From Actinomycetes bacterium (lineage in GTDB: Bacteria; Actinomycetota; Actinomycetes; Nanopelagicales; Nanopelagicaceae): a stretch of 19,416 nt of DNA. The number at the start of each line of letters is the position of its first letter. Positions within the stretch are counted from its first letter, which is position 1. This document shows positions 7,480-15,414 of the stretch, piece by piece. A program made the translations under genes and the position numbers. The stretch covers positions 1 to 19,416 of the forward strand of contig BJFZ01000023.1 in the NCBI GenBank assembly GCA_014190175.1, given 5' to 3'. Under the pieces are notes generated by a model. That model did not search any database and was not told where the DNA came from. It saw only the letters and a list, made by a program, of their open reading frames with translations.

Positions 7480-8234
7480 ACGAAAATTCATTATTAAGGG
7501 CCACTAACCTCTCAAAAAACTTTGGGAGTGTTAGTGTCTTAAAATCAATTAACCTCCACGTTATCCCCAATGAATCCGTAGGATTAATCGGGGATAACGG
7601 AGCAGGAAAGTCAACCCTTGTAAAAATCTTAGCTGGTGTTTATTCGCCCTCGGGTGGAGAGTTATTTTTTAATGGCTCTGCTGTGACATTTAGAAATCCC
7701 TTGGATGCGCGCTCGGCTGGTATTGAGATTATTTATCAAGATCTTGCCCTATGCGATGATTTAGATGCTGCATCCAATATTTTTCTTGGTCGAGAATCTA
7801 TGAAGAGAATCGGTCCTGGGCGGTGGCTAGATCGCAATGGCATGATGCAAGAGGCCAGAAACGCTCTTGCAGAGTTAGGAGCTGATATCGCACCTGACCA
7901 ATTAGTGGCTTCCATGTCTGGGGGACAGCGGCAACTTGTTTCAGTTGCACGGGCTCTTCAATTCGCTCCAAAGCTGCTTCTTATGGATGAACCAACGGCT
8001 TCACTGTCCAGTACAAAAATTCATCTTTTGCTCAATCTAGTCAAGAATTTAAAGAAAAAGGGAGTTTCAGTAATCTTAATTAGTCATCGATTTACAGACC
8101 TGCTTTCAGTCTGTGACCGAATCATTGCTATGCGGGATGGTTGCATAAGTGCTGAAATCAGGCCAACAGAGAGTAAAACTTCTGACTTAATAGAAAGAAT
8201 GCAACTAGCCTTGAGTGGTGAGAGTAGGTTATGA
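7476..8234 (+). CDS. Sugar ABC transporter ATP-binding protein, single NBD (FrcA-like)
   Basis: 252 residues, one nucleotide-binding domain only, unlike the 501-residue tandem protein at 671. Walker A GDNGAGKST (39-47), Q-loop Q88, signature MSGGQ (147-151), Walker B ending Asp171-Glu172 (MDEPTASLS) and switch His204 are all intact, so a homodimer can form two normal ATP sites. Single-domain ATPases of this CUT2-type class are known from FrcA-like fructose importers. It starts with GTG overlapping the binding-protein stop (GTGA), and its own TGA overlaps the permease ATG (ATGA), so the three products should be made together. Confidence 0.93.
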   Translation: MNENSLLRATNLSKNFGSVSVLKSINLHVIPNESVGLIGDNGAGKSTLVKILAGVYSPSGGELFFNGSAVTFRNPLDARSAGIEIIYQDLALCDDLDAASNIFLGRESMKRIGPGRWLDRNGMMQEARNALAELGADIAPDQLVASMSGGQRQLVSVARALQFAPKLLLMDEPTASLSSTKIHLLLNLVKNLKKKGVSVILISHRFTDLLSVCDRIIAMRDGCISAEIRPTESKTSDLIERMQLALSGESRL

Positions 8235-9247
8235 AAACTAAGTTAATCGCTATTGGTAATCGTGATAAGTTTAATATTAGTTCCGTAACTATCATCGCTC
8301 AGCAGATTAGGAAAATTTTAGGCCAAACAGGCCTGGGTCTTCTAGTAGCTTTGGTAGTAGAGCTAATTCTCTTTTCTACCTTATCGCCATATTTTTTTAC
8401 TGCTACTAATTTTGCCAACATAGGCCGTGCTGTGACAATTGTTGGTATCGCCTCCGTAGGTGCAACGATTATAATTATCTCAGGAGGATTTGATCTCTCC
8501 GTAGGATCGATTATGGCAGCCTCAGGAATGTTGGCAGCATTTGTTGTAAATCAGGGACAATCAACTCTGCTTGCCGGGGCACTATCCTTATGCTTAGGAT
8601 GCTTAATAGGGCTTCTCAATGGTTTTATCATCGCCTATTTTCGAATTAATCCCTTAATCGCAACCTTAGCCATGCTTTCAATAGTGAGAGGTTTGGCATA
8701 TATCATCAGCGACGGAGGCGCCATAGTTATTTCAAACAGGACTTTTTTAGCAATTGGTACTGATGATTTCTTTGGCTTTCCCTTAACCGTTTGGCTCTGC
8801 GGTATTTTATTTCTAAGTATGGGGTCATTAATGCCAAGAACTCGCCTTGGTCGGTATGCATATGCTATTGGATCAAACTCTAGAGCCGCACGACTAGCTG
8901 GAATTCTTGTGAACCGATGGATTTTACTCTTTTATATCATATCTGGAGCTACTGCAGCCTTGGCAGGCTTCATAACGGTATCTCGCACTGGCACAGGTGA
9001 ACCTAATGCGAATATCGGAGCAGAACTCGACATCATTACTGCGGTAATACTTGGAGGAACAAGTCTCAGTGGTGGAAAAGGAAAACTCTTAGGAACTTTC
9101 TTAGCCTTAGCAGTCCTGGCCTTTTTGGCGAATGGTTTAATATTGGTGGGTGTTCCTTCTTATTGGCAATTGCCAGTAAAAGGTTTTGTATTAATGGGTG
9201 CGATAATTTGGGGCGAAATTCGACGGACATCCAGAGACATGTTATAA
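8231..9247 (+). CDS. Sugar ABC transporter permease (RbsC/CUT2 family)
   Basis: 338 residues, strongly hydrophobic with about 8-10 membrane segments after a ~30-residue polar N-terminus. The family hallmarks GGFDLSVGS (about 85-93) and the cytoplasmic ILGGTSLSGGKG near residue 275 are present; the latter loop contacts the ATPase. It forms the membrane channel, likely as a homodimer because only one permease gene is present. Starts by ATGA overlap with the ATPase gene; the next gene begins 3 bp after its stop. Confidence 0.94.
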   Translation: MKTKLIAIGNRDKFNISSVTIIAQQIRKILGQTGLGLLVALVVELILFSTLSPYFFTATNFANIGRAVTIVGIASVGATIIIISGGFDLSVGSIMAASGMLAAFVVNQGQSTLLAGALSLCLGCLIGLLNGFIIAYFRINPLIATLAMLSIVRGLAYIISDGGAIVISNRTFLAIGTDDFFGFPLTVWLCGILFLSMGSLMPRTRLGRYAYAIGSNSRAARLAGILVNRWILLFYIISGATAALAGFITVSRTGTGEPNANIGAELDIITAVILGGTSLSGGKGKLLGTFLALAVLAFLANGLILVGVPSYWQLPVKGFVLMGAIIWGEIRRTSRDML

Positions 9248-9250
9248 CTC

Positions 9251-9583
9251 ATGGAGCGGCTATGTTTTCTCATTCATTTATTTGAAGGCGGCGAAGAAGA
9301 GTATGATCAAAGACACGAGAATATTTGGCCTGAAATGGAAGACGCGGTTGTCGCCGCCGGCTTCCGTAATTATTCACTTTTTAGGTTAGGAACACTTGCT
9401 ATTGGCTATGCTGAATGTGAACCAGATGTAGAAACAGTTTTAAGAAAAATGGCAACATTTGATGTTGAACATAAATGGAATTCATCACTTATAACTGTTA
9501 TTAAGAATTCTGATGGAGATAACGGTGGATTAATAAATGTTCCTGAGGTTTGGCATCTCAAAGTGAAGAAGTCACTAAAATGA
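9251..9583 (+). CDS. L-rhamnose mutarotase family protein (RhaM/DUF718), copy 2
   Basis: 110 residues. Tyr18, His22 and IWPEM (25-29) sit at the same positions as in copy 1 and in E. coli RhaM, and Trp76 matches a RhaM tryptophan. Outside those motifs it differs strongly from copy 1, so this is not a recent duplicate. Expected role: anomer interconversion of the imported sugar in the cytosol. It begins 3 bp after the permease stop with no clear SD of its own, which suggests coupling, and its TGA overlaps the ATG of the oxidoreductase (ATGA). Confidence 0.85.
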   Translation: MERLCFLIHLFEGGEEEYDQRHENIWPEMEDAVVAAGFRNYSLFRLGTLAIGYAECEPDVETVLRKMATFDVEHKWNSSLITVIKNSDGDNGGLINVPEVWHLKVKKSLK

Positions 9584-10647
9584 AGAAAATTCGCGCAGGT
9601 GTTATAGGCGCTGGATCTTGGGCAACAGTGGCACATTTACCCACGTTAAAAGGCCGTAGTGAAGTTGAATTAGTAGCAATCTGTCGAAAAGGAGATGATT
9701 TACTCTCTAGCTTGAAAGCACAATTCAAGGTGGATATTGCTTCCGAGGATTATTTAGATGTAATCAATCAAGATTTAGATGTAATTGTTGTTGCTTCACC
9801 ACCAAGCCTTCATCACGAACATGCATCCGCTGCTTTGCTTTCAGGAGCACATGTGTTGTGTGAAAAACCTATGACAATTTCTTCGAGCCAAAGTTGGGAT
9901 TTAGTGCAAATTGCAAAAGATGTAAATCGAGAATTGCTTATAGGTTTTAGTTGGAATTATATGCCAATTGTTCAACAGGCTTTTGTCCAACTTCAAAAAA
10001 AGAGTATTGGCAGACTTGAGCAAATGAGTATCCAAATGTCCACGCAAACCCGCGAGTTGTTGGCAAATTTTGGACCCTATCCAGGAGCTTCTACTGAACA
10101 AATTCCAGAACAAAACACATGGACCAATCCAAGTATTTCTGGAGGAGGGTATGGCCAGGCACAACTCTCTCATGCTCTCGGATTAGCTTTTCGTTTAGAA
10201 CCACAACGTGTCCATAAAGCTTTTGCCTTTATGGCTTCTCCTTTAGATGCACCCGTGGAACTTCATGATGCAATTTCATACAGGTTCTCTGACGGAGCAA
10301 TTGGTAGCCTCTCTGGCAGTTCCAGCCATATGGGTGCTTGGCAGAATAAGGACGAACTGCAGGTGCGAGCTATAGGTGATCAGGGACAATTTTTGGTAGA
10401 TCTCCATAGGGAGTGTGTCTACATCTGGTATGCAGACGGGACGGAAGTTAATTTAAAATTACCCATAAATGCCGGAGTTGTTGATAATTATGCTGCTGCA
10501 AATGCATTAGTAGATGTAGCACTAGGAGATTTACAAGCGAATCGAGCACCGGGCGAACTTGGTGCATTGACAGTTGAAGCGCTTGAGCTTGCGTATAGTA
10601 GCGCCGCTACTGGAGCTGTAGCCAGCCGCGAGGGAAAGTCCGTATGA
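9580..10647 (+). CDS. Gfo/Idh/MocA-family NAD(P)-dependent sugar oxidoreductase
   Basis: 355 residues from ATG 9580. Rossmann motif GVIGAGSWA (7-15), then the family's CEKP (94-97) with Lys96 placed for catalysis. The second conserved block, usually D-x-x-x-H-x-x-D after a Gly-rich stretch, reads GGYGQAQLSHALGLAF here: the His is kept, both Asp positions are not. It probably oxidises a sugar or polyol hydroxyl with NAD(P), or reduces a keto sugar. A longer frame from 9550 would overlap the mutarotase by 34 nt; the ATGA junction at 9580 is the natural start. It ends in an ATGA overlap with the dehydratase gene, so oxidation and dehydration are probably consecutive steps. Confidence 0.9.
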   Translation: MKKIRAGVIGAGSWATVAHLPTLKGRSEVELVAICRKGDDLLSSLKAQFKVDIASEDYLDVINQDLDVIVVASPPSLHHEHASAALLSGAHVLCEKPMTISSSQSWDLVQIAKDVNRELLIGFSWNYMPIVQQAFVQLQKKSIGRLEQMSIQMSTQTRELLANFGPYPGASTEQIPEQNTWTNPSISGGGYGQAQLSHALGLAFRLEPQRVHKAFAFMASPLDAPVELHDAISYRFSDGAIGSLSGSSSHMGAWQNKDELQVRAIGDQGQFLVDLHRECVYIWYADGTEVNLKLPINAGVVDNYAAANALVDVALGDLQANRAPGELGALTVEALELAYSSAATGAVASREGKSV

Positions 10648-11750
10648 AAATTACTGATGTCCGTAATGATGTCTTTTTAATGAATCTAGAAAATTTACAG
10701 GATTATCGCTACACACGTATTCGTATAACTCGAGTTTTTACCGATCAAGGAGTTATTGGATATGGGTTTTGTGATATCGATAACAAGTTGCTTATTAAAG
10801 AGATTAAGCCAGGATTGTTAGGAAAAGATCCCCGAGATATAATTAAAATTCTATCTTCAGGTCTTCTTAAAGGATGTGCTAGCGTAGAAAATGCTTTGTG
10901 GGATATAACTGGTAAAGTGGCTGGAGTTCCTGTACGTAATCTTTTGGGCTCAACACAAAAATCGATAGATTACTATCTTACCTGTGTCTGGCCAGGCAAA
11001 GACGATCAATCGCACGTCTCACCTGATCAACAGGCCGAGCAAATTGCGCTCTATTATTCAATGGGTCACCGTAAGTTCAAATTTCGCAGCTGGCGGCCAG
11101 ACCCTTTACAGGATATTGCAGTAGTGCAAAAGATTCGTGAGTTAGTAGGGGGTCGCGACAAGATTGAACTTATGATTGATCGCACCGCGCATTATCCAGG
11201 ATGGGTCTGGAGCTACAAAGAGGCACGAGATGTAGCTCTAAGACTAGAAGAATTGGATGTCACTTGGCTGGAAGAGCCATTTGCACAAGATGATTTTGAT
11301 TCCTATCGCCGCCTGACTAAAGAAGTCGCTTTACCGATCACTGGCGGTGAGTGGACATCTGACCTTTCAATTTTTCTTGAATATATTTCCACTCAAGTCG
11401 TAGATATTATTCAACCTGATGTTTGCATTAGTGGTGGTATCTGGCCAACTCGATTAGTCGGAGCAGTGGCTCAGGCTTATAACAAAGAATGCATTTTGCA
11501 CGGGACTAATGGCCCAGATTTAGCAGCATCTCTGCAGGTGGCATCGACTATTCCAAGTTGTCGGATGATTGAAGTTGCTCTCATTTTTCCTCCACTTACA
11601 CCAGAGGAGATGTACTCTCCACTTCACCGAATTTTATTGAGTGATTGTTTATTCAAGTTTGAAAACGGAAAAATTATTTTGCCAACAACACCTGGTTTAG
11701 GTGTTGAAATTAATGAACTTGAGCTCTCGAAATGCACAATTGTTGGTTAA
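10644..11750 (+). CDS. Enolase-superfamily sugar-acid dehydratase (mandelate racemase/muconate lactonizing type), copy 1
   Basis: 368 residues. Capping domain at the N-terminus, then a TIM barrel with KFK (144-146, the K-x-K base motif), metal ligands Asp179 (MIDR), Glu210 (WLEE) and Glu236 (TGGEW), the Asp259 (QPDV) and His286 (LHGTNG) pair. This set fits a Mg-dependent acid-sugar dehydratase that removes water from an aldonate to give a 2-keto-3-deoxy acid. Which sugar acid is unknown; rhamnonate-, fuconate- or galactonate-like acids are consistent with the mutarotase upstream. Last gene of the second sugar operon; starts by ATGA overlap. Confidence 0.9.
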   Translation: MKITDVRNDVFLMNLENLQDYRYTRIRITRVFTDQGVIGYGFCDIDNKLLIKEIKPGLLGKDPRDIIKILSSGLLKGCASVENALWDITGKVAGVPVRNLLGSTQKSIDYYLTCVWPGKDDQSHVSPDQQAEQIALYYSMGHRKFKFRSWRPDPLQDIAVVQKIRELVGGRDKIELMIDRTAHYPGWVWSYKEARDVALRLEELDVTWLEEPFAQDDFDSYRRLTKEVALPITGGEWTSDLSIFLEYISTQVVDIIQPDVCISGGIWPTRLVGAVAQAYNKECILHGTNGPDLAASLQVASTIPSCRMIEVALIFPPLTPEEMYSPLHRILLSDCLFKFENGKIILPTTPGLGVEINELELSKCTIVG

Positions 11751-11831
11751 CTGAATTAATCTCACATAAAGTTGGATATTTTTTATGCTTATATAGATTA
11801 AAGTCGTAAATGAAGAAAAAAAATCCTAATC

Positions 11832-12629
11832 CTATTTCAGTAGGACTCCCGGTATGTGTCCTAAATGCGCACCACCATCAATATCTAAAGCACAACCAGT
11901 TAAGAAAGCCGCCTCATCGGAGATGAAAAAAGCAATAGATTTCGTAACATCTGCCTCACTCGGATTGCGACCCAATGGAAAGGCAGATGCGGTCGTTGAT
12001 ATAATTTGATCAATAGTGATGTTTGCTGCTTGAGATTTCCATCTTGCTATTTGTTGGCCCATGCCAGTGGTAGGGACCCCGACTGGACACACACAGTTGA
12101 CTGTAACCTGGGCGGAGGCAAGTTCAATAGCGCAGGATTCTATCAAGCCTATCAAGCCAAATTTTGATGCGCAGTAGGCTTGAATTTGCGCGTAGCCGCG
12201 GCGCCCTGCATCTGAAGAGATTGCGACAATTCGGCCTCTACCACTTGCAACTAAATATTTAGATGCGGATTGAATTGCAAAGAATGCACCCTTTAGGTTT
12301 ACATCAAGGGTTAGATCCCAATCAGATTCATTCACTTCTCCCATTGGTTTGACATGGATGACTCCGGCAGAAATAACCAGCGTATCTAAGCCCTCAAACT
12401 CTGTATTCACCCTTTCAACTGCAGAGATGAGTTCTGCCTGATTTCGAACATCGGCAGTAATGGCTAGTGAATTGCTTCCCAATTCCTTACTCGCTATTGC
12501 CAGATTTTGAGTGGAATTATCGACGAGTGCAACGCGCGCACCTGCAGAAATCATTTCACGAGCAACATCAAGCCCAAATCCAGAAGCACCACCAGTTATT
12601 AAAACCTTTCTATTTGCGGCGATAGTCAT
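11832..12629 (-). CDS. Short-chain dehydrogenase/reductase, NAD-type
   Basis: 265 residues. TGGASGFG (12-19), Asp37 at the end of the second strand (ALVDNST) indicating NAD preference, ISAG in place of NNAG (86-89), Asn111 (DVNLKG), Ser138/139 and Tyr152-x3-Lys156 (AYCASK): a complete tetrad. The C-terminal GCALDIDGGAH is typical. It starts at ATG 12629 behind AAAGGAT, 20 bp after the dehydratase stop. A dehydratase-SDR pair resembles non-phosphorylative routes in which a 2-keto-3-deoxy acid is oxidised by an SDR, as in fuconate or rhamnonate degradation. Substrate is inferred only. Confidence 0.92.
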   Translation of the reverse strand: MTIAANRKVLITGGASGFGLDVAREMISAGARVALVDNSTQNLAIASKELGSNSLAITADVRNQAELISAVERVNTEFEGLDTLVISAGVIHVKPMGEVNESDWDLTLDVNLKGAFFAIQSASKYLVASGRGRIVAISSDAGRRGYAQIQAYCASKFGLIGLIESCAIELASAQVTVNCVCPVGVPTTGMGQQIARWKSQAANITIDQIISTTASAFPLGRNPSEADVTKSIAFFISDEAAFLTGCALDIDGGAHLGHIPGVLLK

Positions 12630-12649
12630 AAGTAATCCTTTCCGTGCAA

Positions 12650-13780
12650 TTAACCCTGATAAAGATACTTTTTTATTGCCTTTTCATTAATCTTTATGCC
12701 TAATCCAGGAGTATCAGGTACAGCAATCCAACCATCTTTTTGCTCAATGGGATTTTCAACTAATTCATTTTGCATAGGTGAGGGGGCGGGCTTAATTTCA
12801 AACACTTGCCCATTGGTTGATGCTGCATAGACATGAAGTGAAGCCGCAGTATTAATAGCACTAGACCATGAATGGGGTACAAAGCGTACGCGTTGGGTTA
12901 GAGCATCATCAACAATCGCCTTCATTCCACTAATGCCCTCTACGCGCCCCGGATCGACCAAGATGATGTCGATTGCATTACTACGTACTAAGCGTTGGTA
13001 GTCATGTAAAGTCCAGCAACGCTCTCCTGTCGCGAGAGCGGTTGGAACTCTAGATTTCATGTGCCGATAACCCTCATGATCATCGTGATGAAGCGCGTCT
13101 TCGAGCCAAGTCAAATTTACTTCTTGAAGTTCTTCGGCCATTGTCGCAGCATGACTTGCACTCCATTTTGCTAGCGCAGAAACATCTAGAGCCATTCCCA
13201 TATCTGGTCCGATTGCTTCGCGCACTGTCCGAGCAACTTTCATATCTCGAACACGGTTTGTTCCAAATCCAGCCTCTACAACATGACCCCAGCCACCTTT
13301 GACTGCAGAAAACCCACGTTCGCGGTAACTAGTAAATTCCTCTTTCAACGCTCCTAAATCAAGAGTATTTAGAATTACCGATGAGCAGGAGGGCACTCTG
13401 TCCATCAATCTTCCACCAAGCATTGCCGAAACAGGTAGTCCCGCTGCTTTTCCTGCGATATCCCAAAGGGCTGTATCTAGAGCAGAAATTGCAAAAGAAA
13501 CGATGCCACCAAAACCATGCCAGTAGGCGTGGTTTCGCATTTTTTGCCATAAGCGAGCAGCTTGAGTTCCATCTTCTCCAATAAGAAGCTTGGCAAATCC
13601 TGCATCAATAATTGTCTTTACCGCCAGTGCAGCTTCTGGCCATTGCGAAATACATTCTCCCCAGCCAATAATTCCATCAGAAGTTTCAATTCGAGCCAAA
13701 GTGACATACCTTATTTTGTTATCATTATTTGGCTCAGGGTATTGGAGTGGAAATGCCTCCACACGCACTACTTCATTCAT
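12650..13780 (-). CDS. Enolase-superfamily dehydratase/racemase, copy 2
   Basis: 376 residues from ATG 13780 (GGAGG with 7-nt spacing; a TTG one codon earlier is less likely). Metal ligands Asp199 (ALDVSA), Glu227 (WLEDAL) and Glu253 (ATGERC), then Asp276 (LVDPG) and the His303 general acid/base (VPHSW). The usual K-x-K motif is reduced to a single Lys161 in VKGGWGH, so the second base lysine is missing, as in rhamnonate-dehydratase-like members that rely on the His-Asp dyad. Role: dehydration, less probably epimerisation, of an acid sugar or related carboxylate. Sits downstream of the polar ABC transporter, 69 bp after its ATPase gene, with its own possible promoter. Confidence 0.9.
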   Translation of the reverse strand: MNEVVRVEAFPLQYPEPNNDNKIRYVTLARIETSDGIIGWGECISQWPEAALAVKTIIDAGFAKLLIGEDGTQAARLWQKMRNHAYWHGFGGIVSFAISALDTALWDIAGKAAGLPVSAMLGGRLMDRVPSCSSVILNTLDLGALKEEFTSYRERGFSAVKGGWGHVVEAGFGTNRVRDMKVARTVREAIGPDMGMALDVSALAKWSASHAATMAEELQEVNLTWLEDALHHDDHEGYRHMKSRVPTALATGERCWTLHDYQRLVRSNAIDIILVDPGRVEGISGMKAIVDDALTQRVRFVPHSWSSAINTAASLHVYAASTNGQVFEIKPAPSPMQNELVENPIEQKDGWIAVPDTPGLGIKINEKAIKKYLYQG

Positions 13781-13807
13781 CAACTAACCTCCTAGCTTCT
13801 GCTTTTA

Positions 13808-13836
13808 CATATATTTTAAAATAACATAATTGCCAA
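13808..13836 (-). promoter_or_regulatory. Candidate internal promoter for dehydratase copy 2 and SDR
   Basis: On the - strand: -35 TTGGCA (13836-13831), 17-nt spacer, -10 TATATG (13813-13808), start near 13801, about 20 nt before the ATG. The perfect 12-bp palindrome TATTTTAAAATA (13812-13823) fills the spacer and could be an operator, though it is pure A/T. Confidence 0.35.
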
Positions 13837-13849
13837 AATATATAAATCT

Positions 13850-14605
13850 TTAATCAGTATGACTTAGTATTGATGATAAGAAACTTTTTGTTCGATTATT
13901 TTTTGGGTTGTCAAAAAAATTTGCTGGACTATTTTCTTCTATAATTTGTCCTTCATCCATAAAAATAACGCGATCTGCAACTTGGCGGACAAAACCCATT
14001 TCATGAGTCACGACAATCATTGTCATTCCTTTCTCAGCAAGCGTTCGTAAAACCCCCAAAACGTCTCCAACTAATTCAGGATCAAGGGCACTTGTTACCT
14101 CATCAAATAACATTACATCAGGCTTCATGGCAAGGGCGCGAGCAATTCCCACTCTCTGTTGTTGGCCTCCGGATAATTGCTCAGGATACTGATTGCGCTT
14201 TTCTGCTAGCCCAACAGATTCTAAGAGTGCAATGGCCTCTAGTCGGAACTGTTTTTCATCCAATCCCAGCACATACTTTGGACCAGAATAAACATTTTGT
14301 AAAACAGTCATATGTGGAAAAAGATTAAAATGTTGAAAAACCATTCCTACTTTACTGCGAGTAGCAGATATTTCACTCTCCGAAAATACTTTTCCTGACT
14401 CATCTCGGTAAGCCAATTTTCCATTGATACGAATCGTACCGCTGGTGGGGAATTCTAAATTATTGATACAACGCAGTAAAGTTGATTTTCCACTACCGGA
14501 CGGGCCGATGACACCGAGAACTTGCCCTTTATCAATTGTCAGGCAAATATCTTTCAGGACTTCATCACTCCCAAAACTCTTGGAAAGGTTATCTATTTCG
14601 ATCAA
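13850..14605 (-). CDS. Polar amino-acid-type ABC transporter ATP-binding protein (GlnQ/HisP family)
   Basis: 251 residues. Walker [10 protein letters not shown] (34-42), Q-loop Gln91, signature LSGGQ (144-148), Walker B ending Asp168-Glu169 followed by VTSALD (the V variant is common in this subfamily) and switch His201. Start codon is TTG at 14605, overlapping the permease stop in a TTGA junction, with a good SD GGGAGG six bases upstream; no ATG is available nearby. Powers import together with the permease at 14602 and the secreted binding protein at 15415. Confidence 0.93.
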   Translation of the reverse strand: MIEIDNLSKSFGSDEVLKDICLTIDKGQVLGVIGPSGSGKSTLLRCINNLEFPTSGTIRINGKLAYRDESGKVFSESEISATRSKVGMVFQHFNLFPHMTVLQNVYSGPKYVLGLDEKQFRLEAIALLESVGLAEKRNQYPEQLSGGQQQRVGIARALAMKPDVMLFDEVTSALDPELVGDVLGVLRTLAEKGMTMIVVTHEMGFVRQVADRVIFMDEGQIIEENSPANFFDNPKNNRTKSFLSSILSHTD

Positions 14606-15330
14606 TTGTTACCTCCCTTGGCTGTTGGAGTTTCTGTGGCAGATGTGATTACACTTCTAGACGCATATCCCTTTTTCATTCTGTTCTCTAAATAGTCGAC
14701 TAATTTGACTCCAGGAAAGCCTATTGCAAAATAAATTAAAAAAACCAGCGTATAAATAGTAAAATAGTCATAAGTTTCTGCTGCATAAATCTGGCCTCTA
14801 AACATCATTTCTTGCACTGTTACTACAGAAAGTAACGAAGTATCTTTTAATAATGAAACCATATAATTACAAAGAGCAGGAATGATTGTCCGAATTGCTT
14901 GAGGTAATATGACACGCGCCATAACAACTCGATTTCGCATACCTAAAGCTCTTGCAGCATCAGTTTGTCCCTTAGGGACCGCCTCAATGGCTCCTCTATA
15001 TACTTCGCATAAGTAAGCGGTGTAATGAAGAGTTAAAGCGAGGATGCCAGCAGGTAGAGGCGGAATCTGGATTCCAAAAAAAGGCAATACAAAATATATA
15101 TAAACCAGTTGCAGAAGAAAAGGCGTTGATCTAAAAACCTGGACGTAGGCTCCGAGCGATAAACGAAGAACTCTGCTCTTTGATTTCCGTCCAAATGCCA
15201 CCAGCACTCCAAGAGTTAAACTAAAAACTCCACAGAGAAAAGTAATTAAAAGAGTAATAAGCAAACCTATGGAGATGGTGGGTAAAGCATCTAAAATGAT
15301 ATCAGTATGAATTAAATTAAAAAATTCCAC
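14602..15330 (-). CDS. Polar amino-acid-type ABC transporter permease (HisM/GltK family)
   Basis: 242 residues from GTG 15330; a TTG at 15348 would add six. AGGGGG precedes the GTG closely, while the TTG has no SD, so the GTG is favoured but not certain. Several membrane segments are visible and the EAA loop reads [20 protein letters not shown], the ATPase-docking helix of this family. The dipole-like segment [14 protein letters not shown] is typical of His/Glu/Gln-type permeases. Only one permease gene is present, so a homodimer is expected. Separated from the binding-protein gene by a strong hairpin. Confidence 0.9.
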   Translation of the reverse strand: MEFFNLIHTDIILDALPTISIGLLITLLITFLCGVFSLTLGVLVAFGRKSKSRVLRLSLGAYVQVFRSTPFLLQLVYIYFVLPFFGIQIPPLPAGILALTLHYTAYLCEVYRGAIEAVPKGQTDAARALGMRNRVVMARVILPQAIRTIIPALCNYMVSLLKDTSLLSVVTVQEMMFRGQIYAAETYDYFTIYTLVFLIYFAIGFPGVKLVDYLENRMKKGYASRSVITSATETPTAKGGNN

Positions 15331-15372
15331 AATCCCCCTATATTTCAATATTGACGAAGTTCATTACATAAA

Positions 15373-15410
15373 AATATTCAGCCACAGGCTTGCACCTGTG
15401 GCTGAATATT
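15373..15410 (-). terminator. Intercistronic hairpin between binding protein and permease (partial terminator/attenuator)
   Basis: AATATTCAGCCACAGG (15373-15388) is perfectly complementary to 15395-15410, a 16-bp stem with a 6-nt loop, 4 nt after the binding-protein stop. On the - strand the stem is followed by three further Ts after its own TT, a short U-tract. It may stop part of the transcription or protect the upstream mRNA, so that binding protein exceeds permease and ATPase, the normal ratio for such systems. Confidence 0.85.
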
Positions 15411-15414
15411 ATCT

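Noticed and set aside
11774..11826. Possible bidirectional terminator between convergent genes: GGATATTTTTT against AAAAAAAATCC
   Set aside because: One mismatch, almost only A-T pairs and a 31-nt loop; too weak to call.
14020..14328. 102-codon + strand ORF
   Set aside because: Antisense to the signature and Walker B region of the ABC ATPase; a shadow frame.
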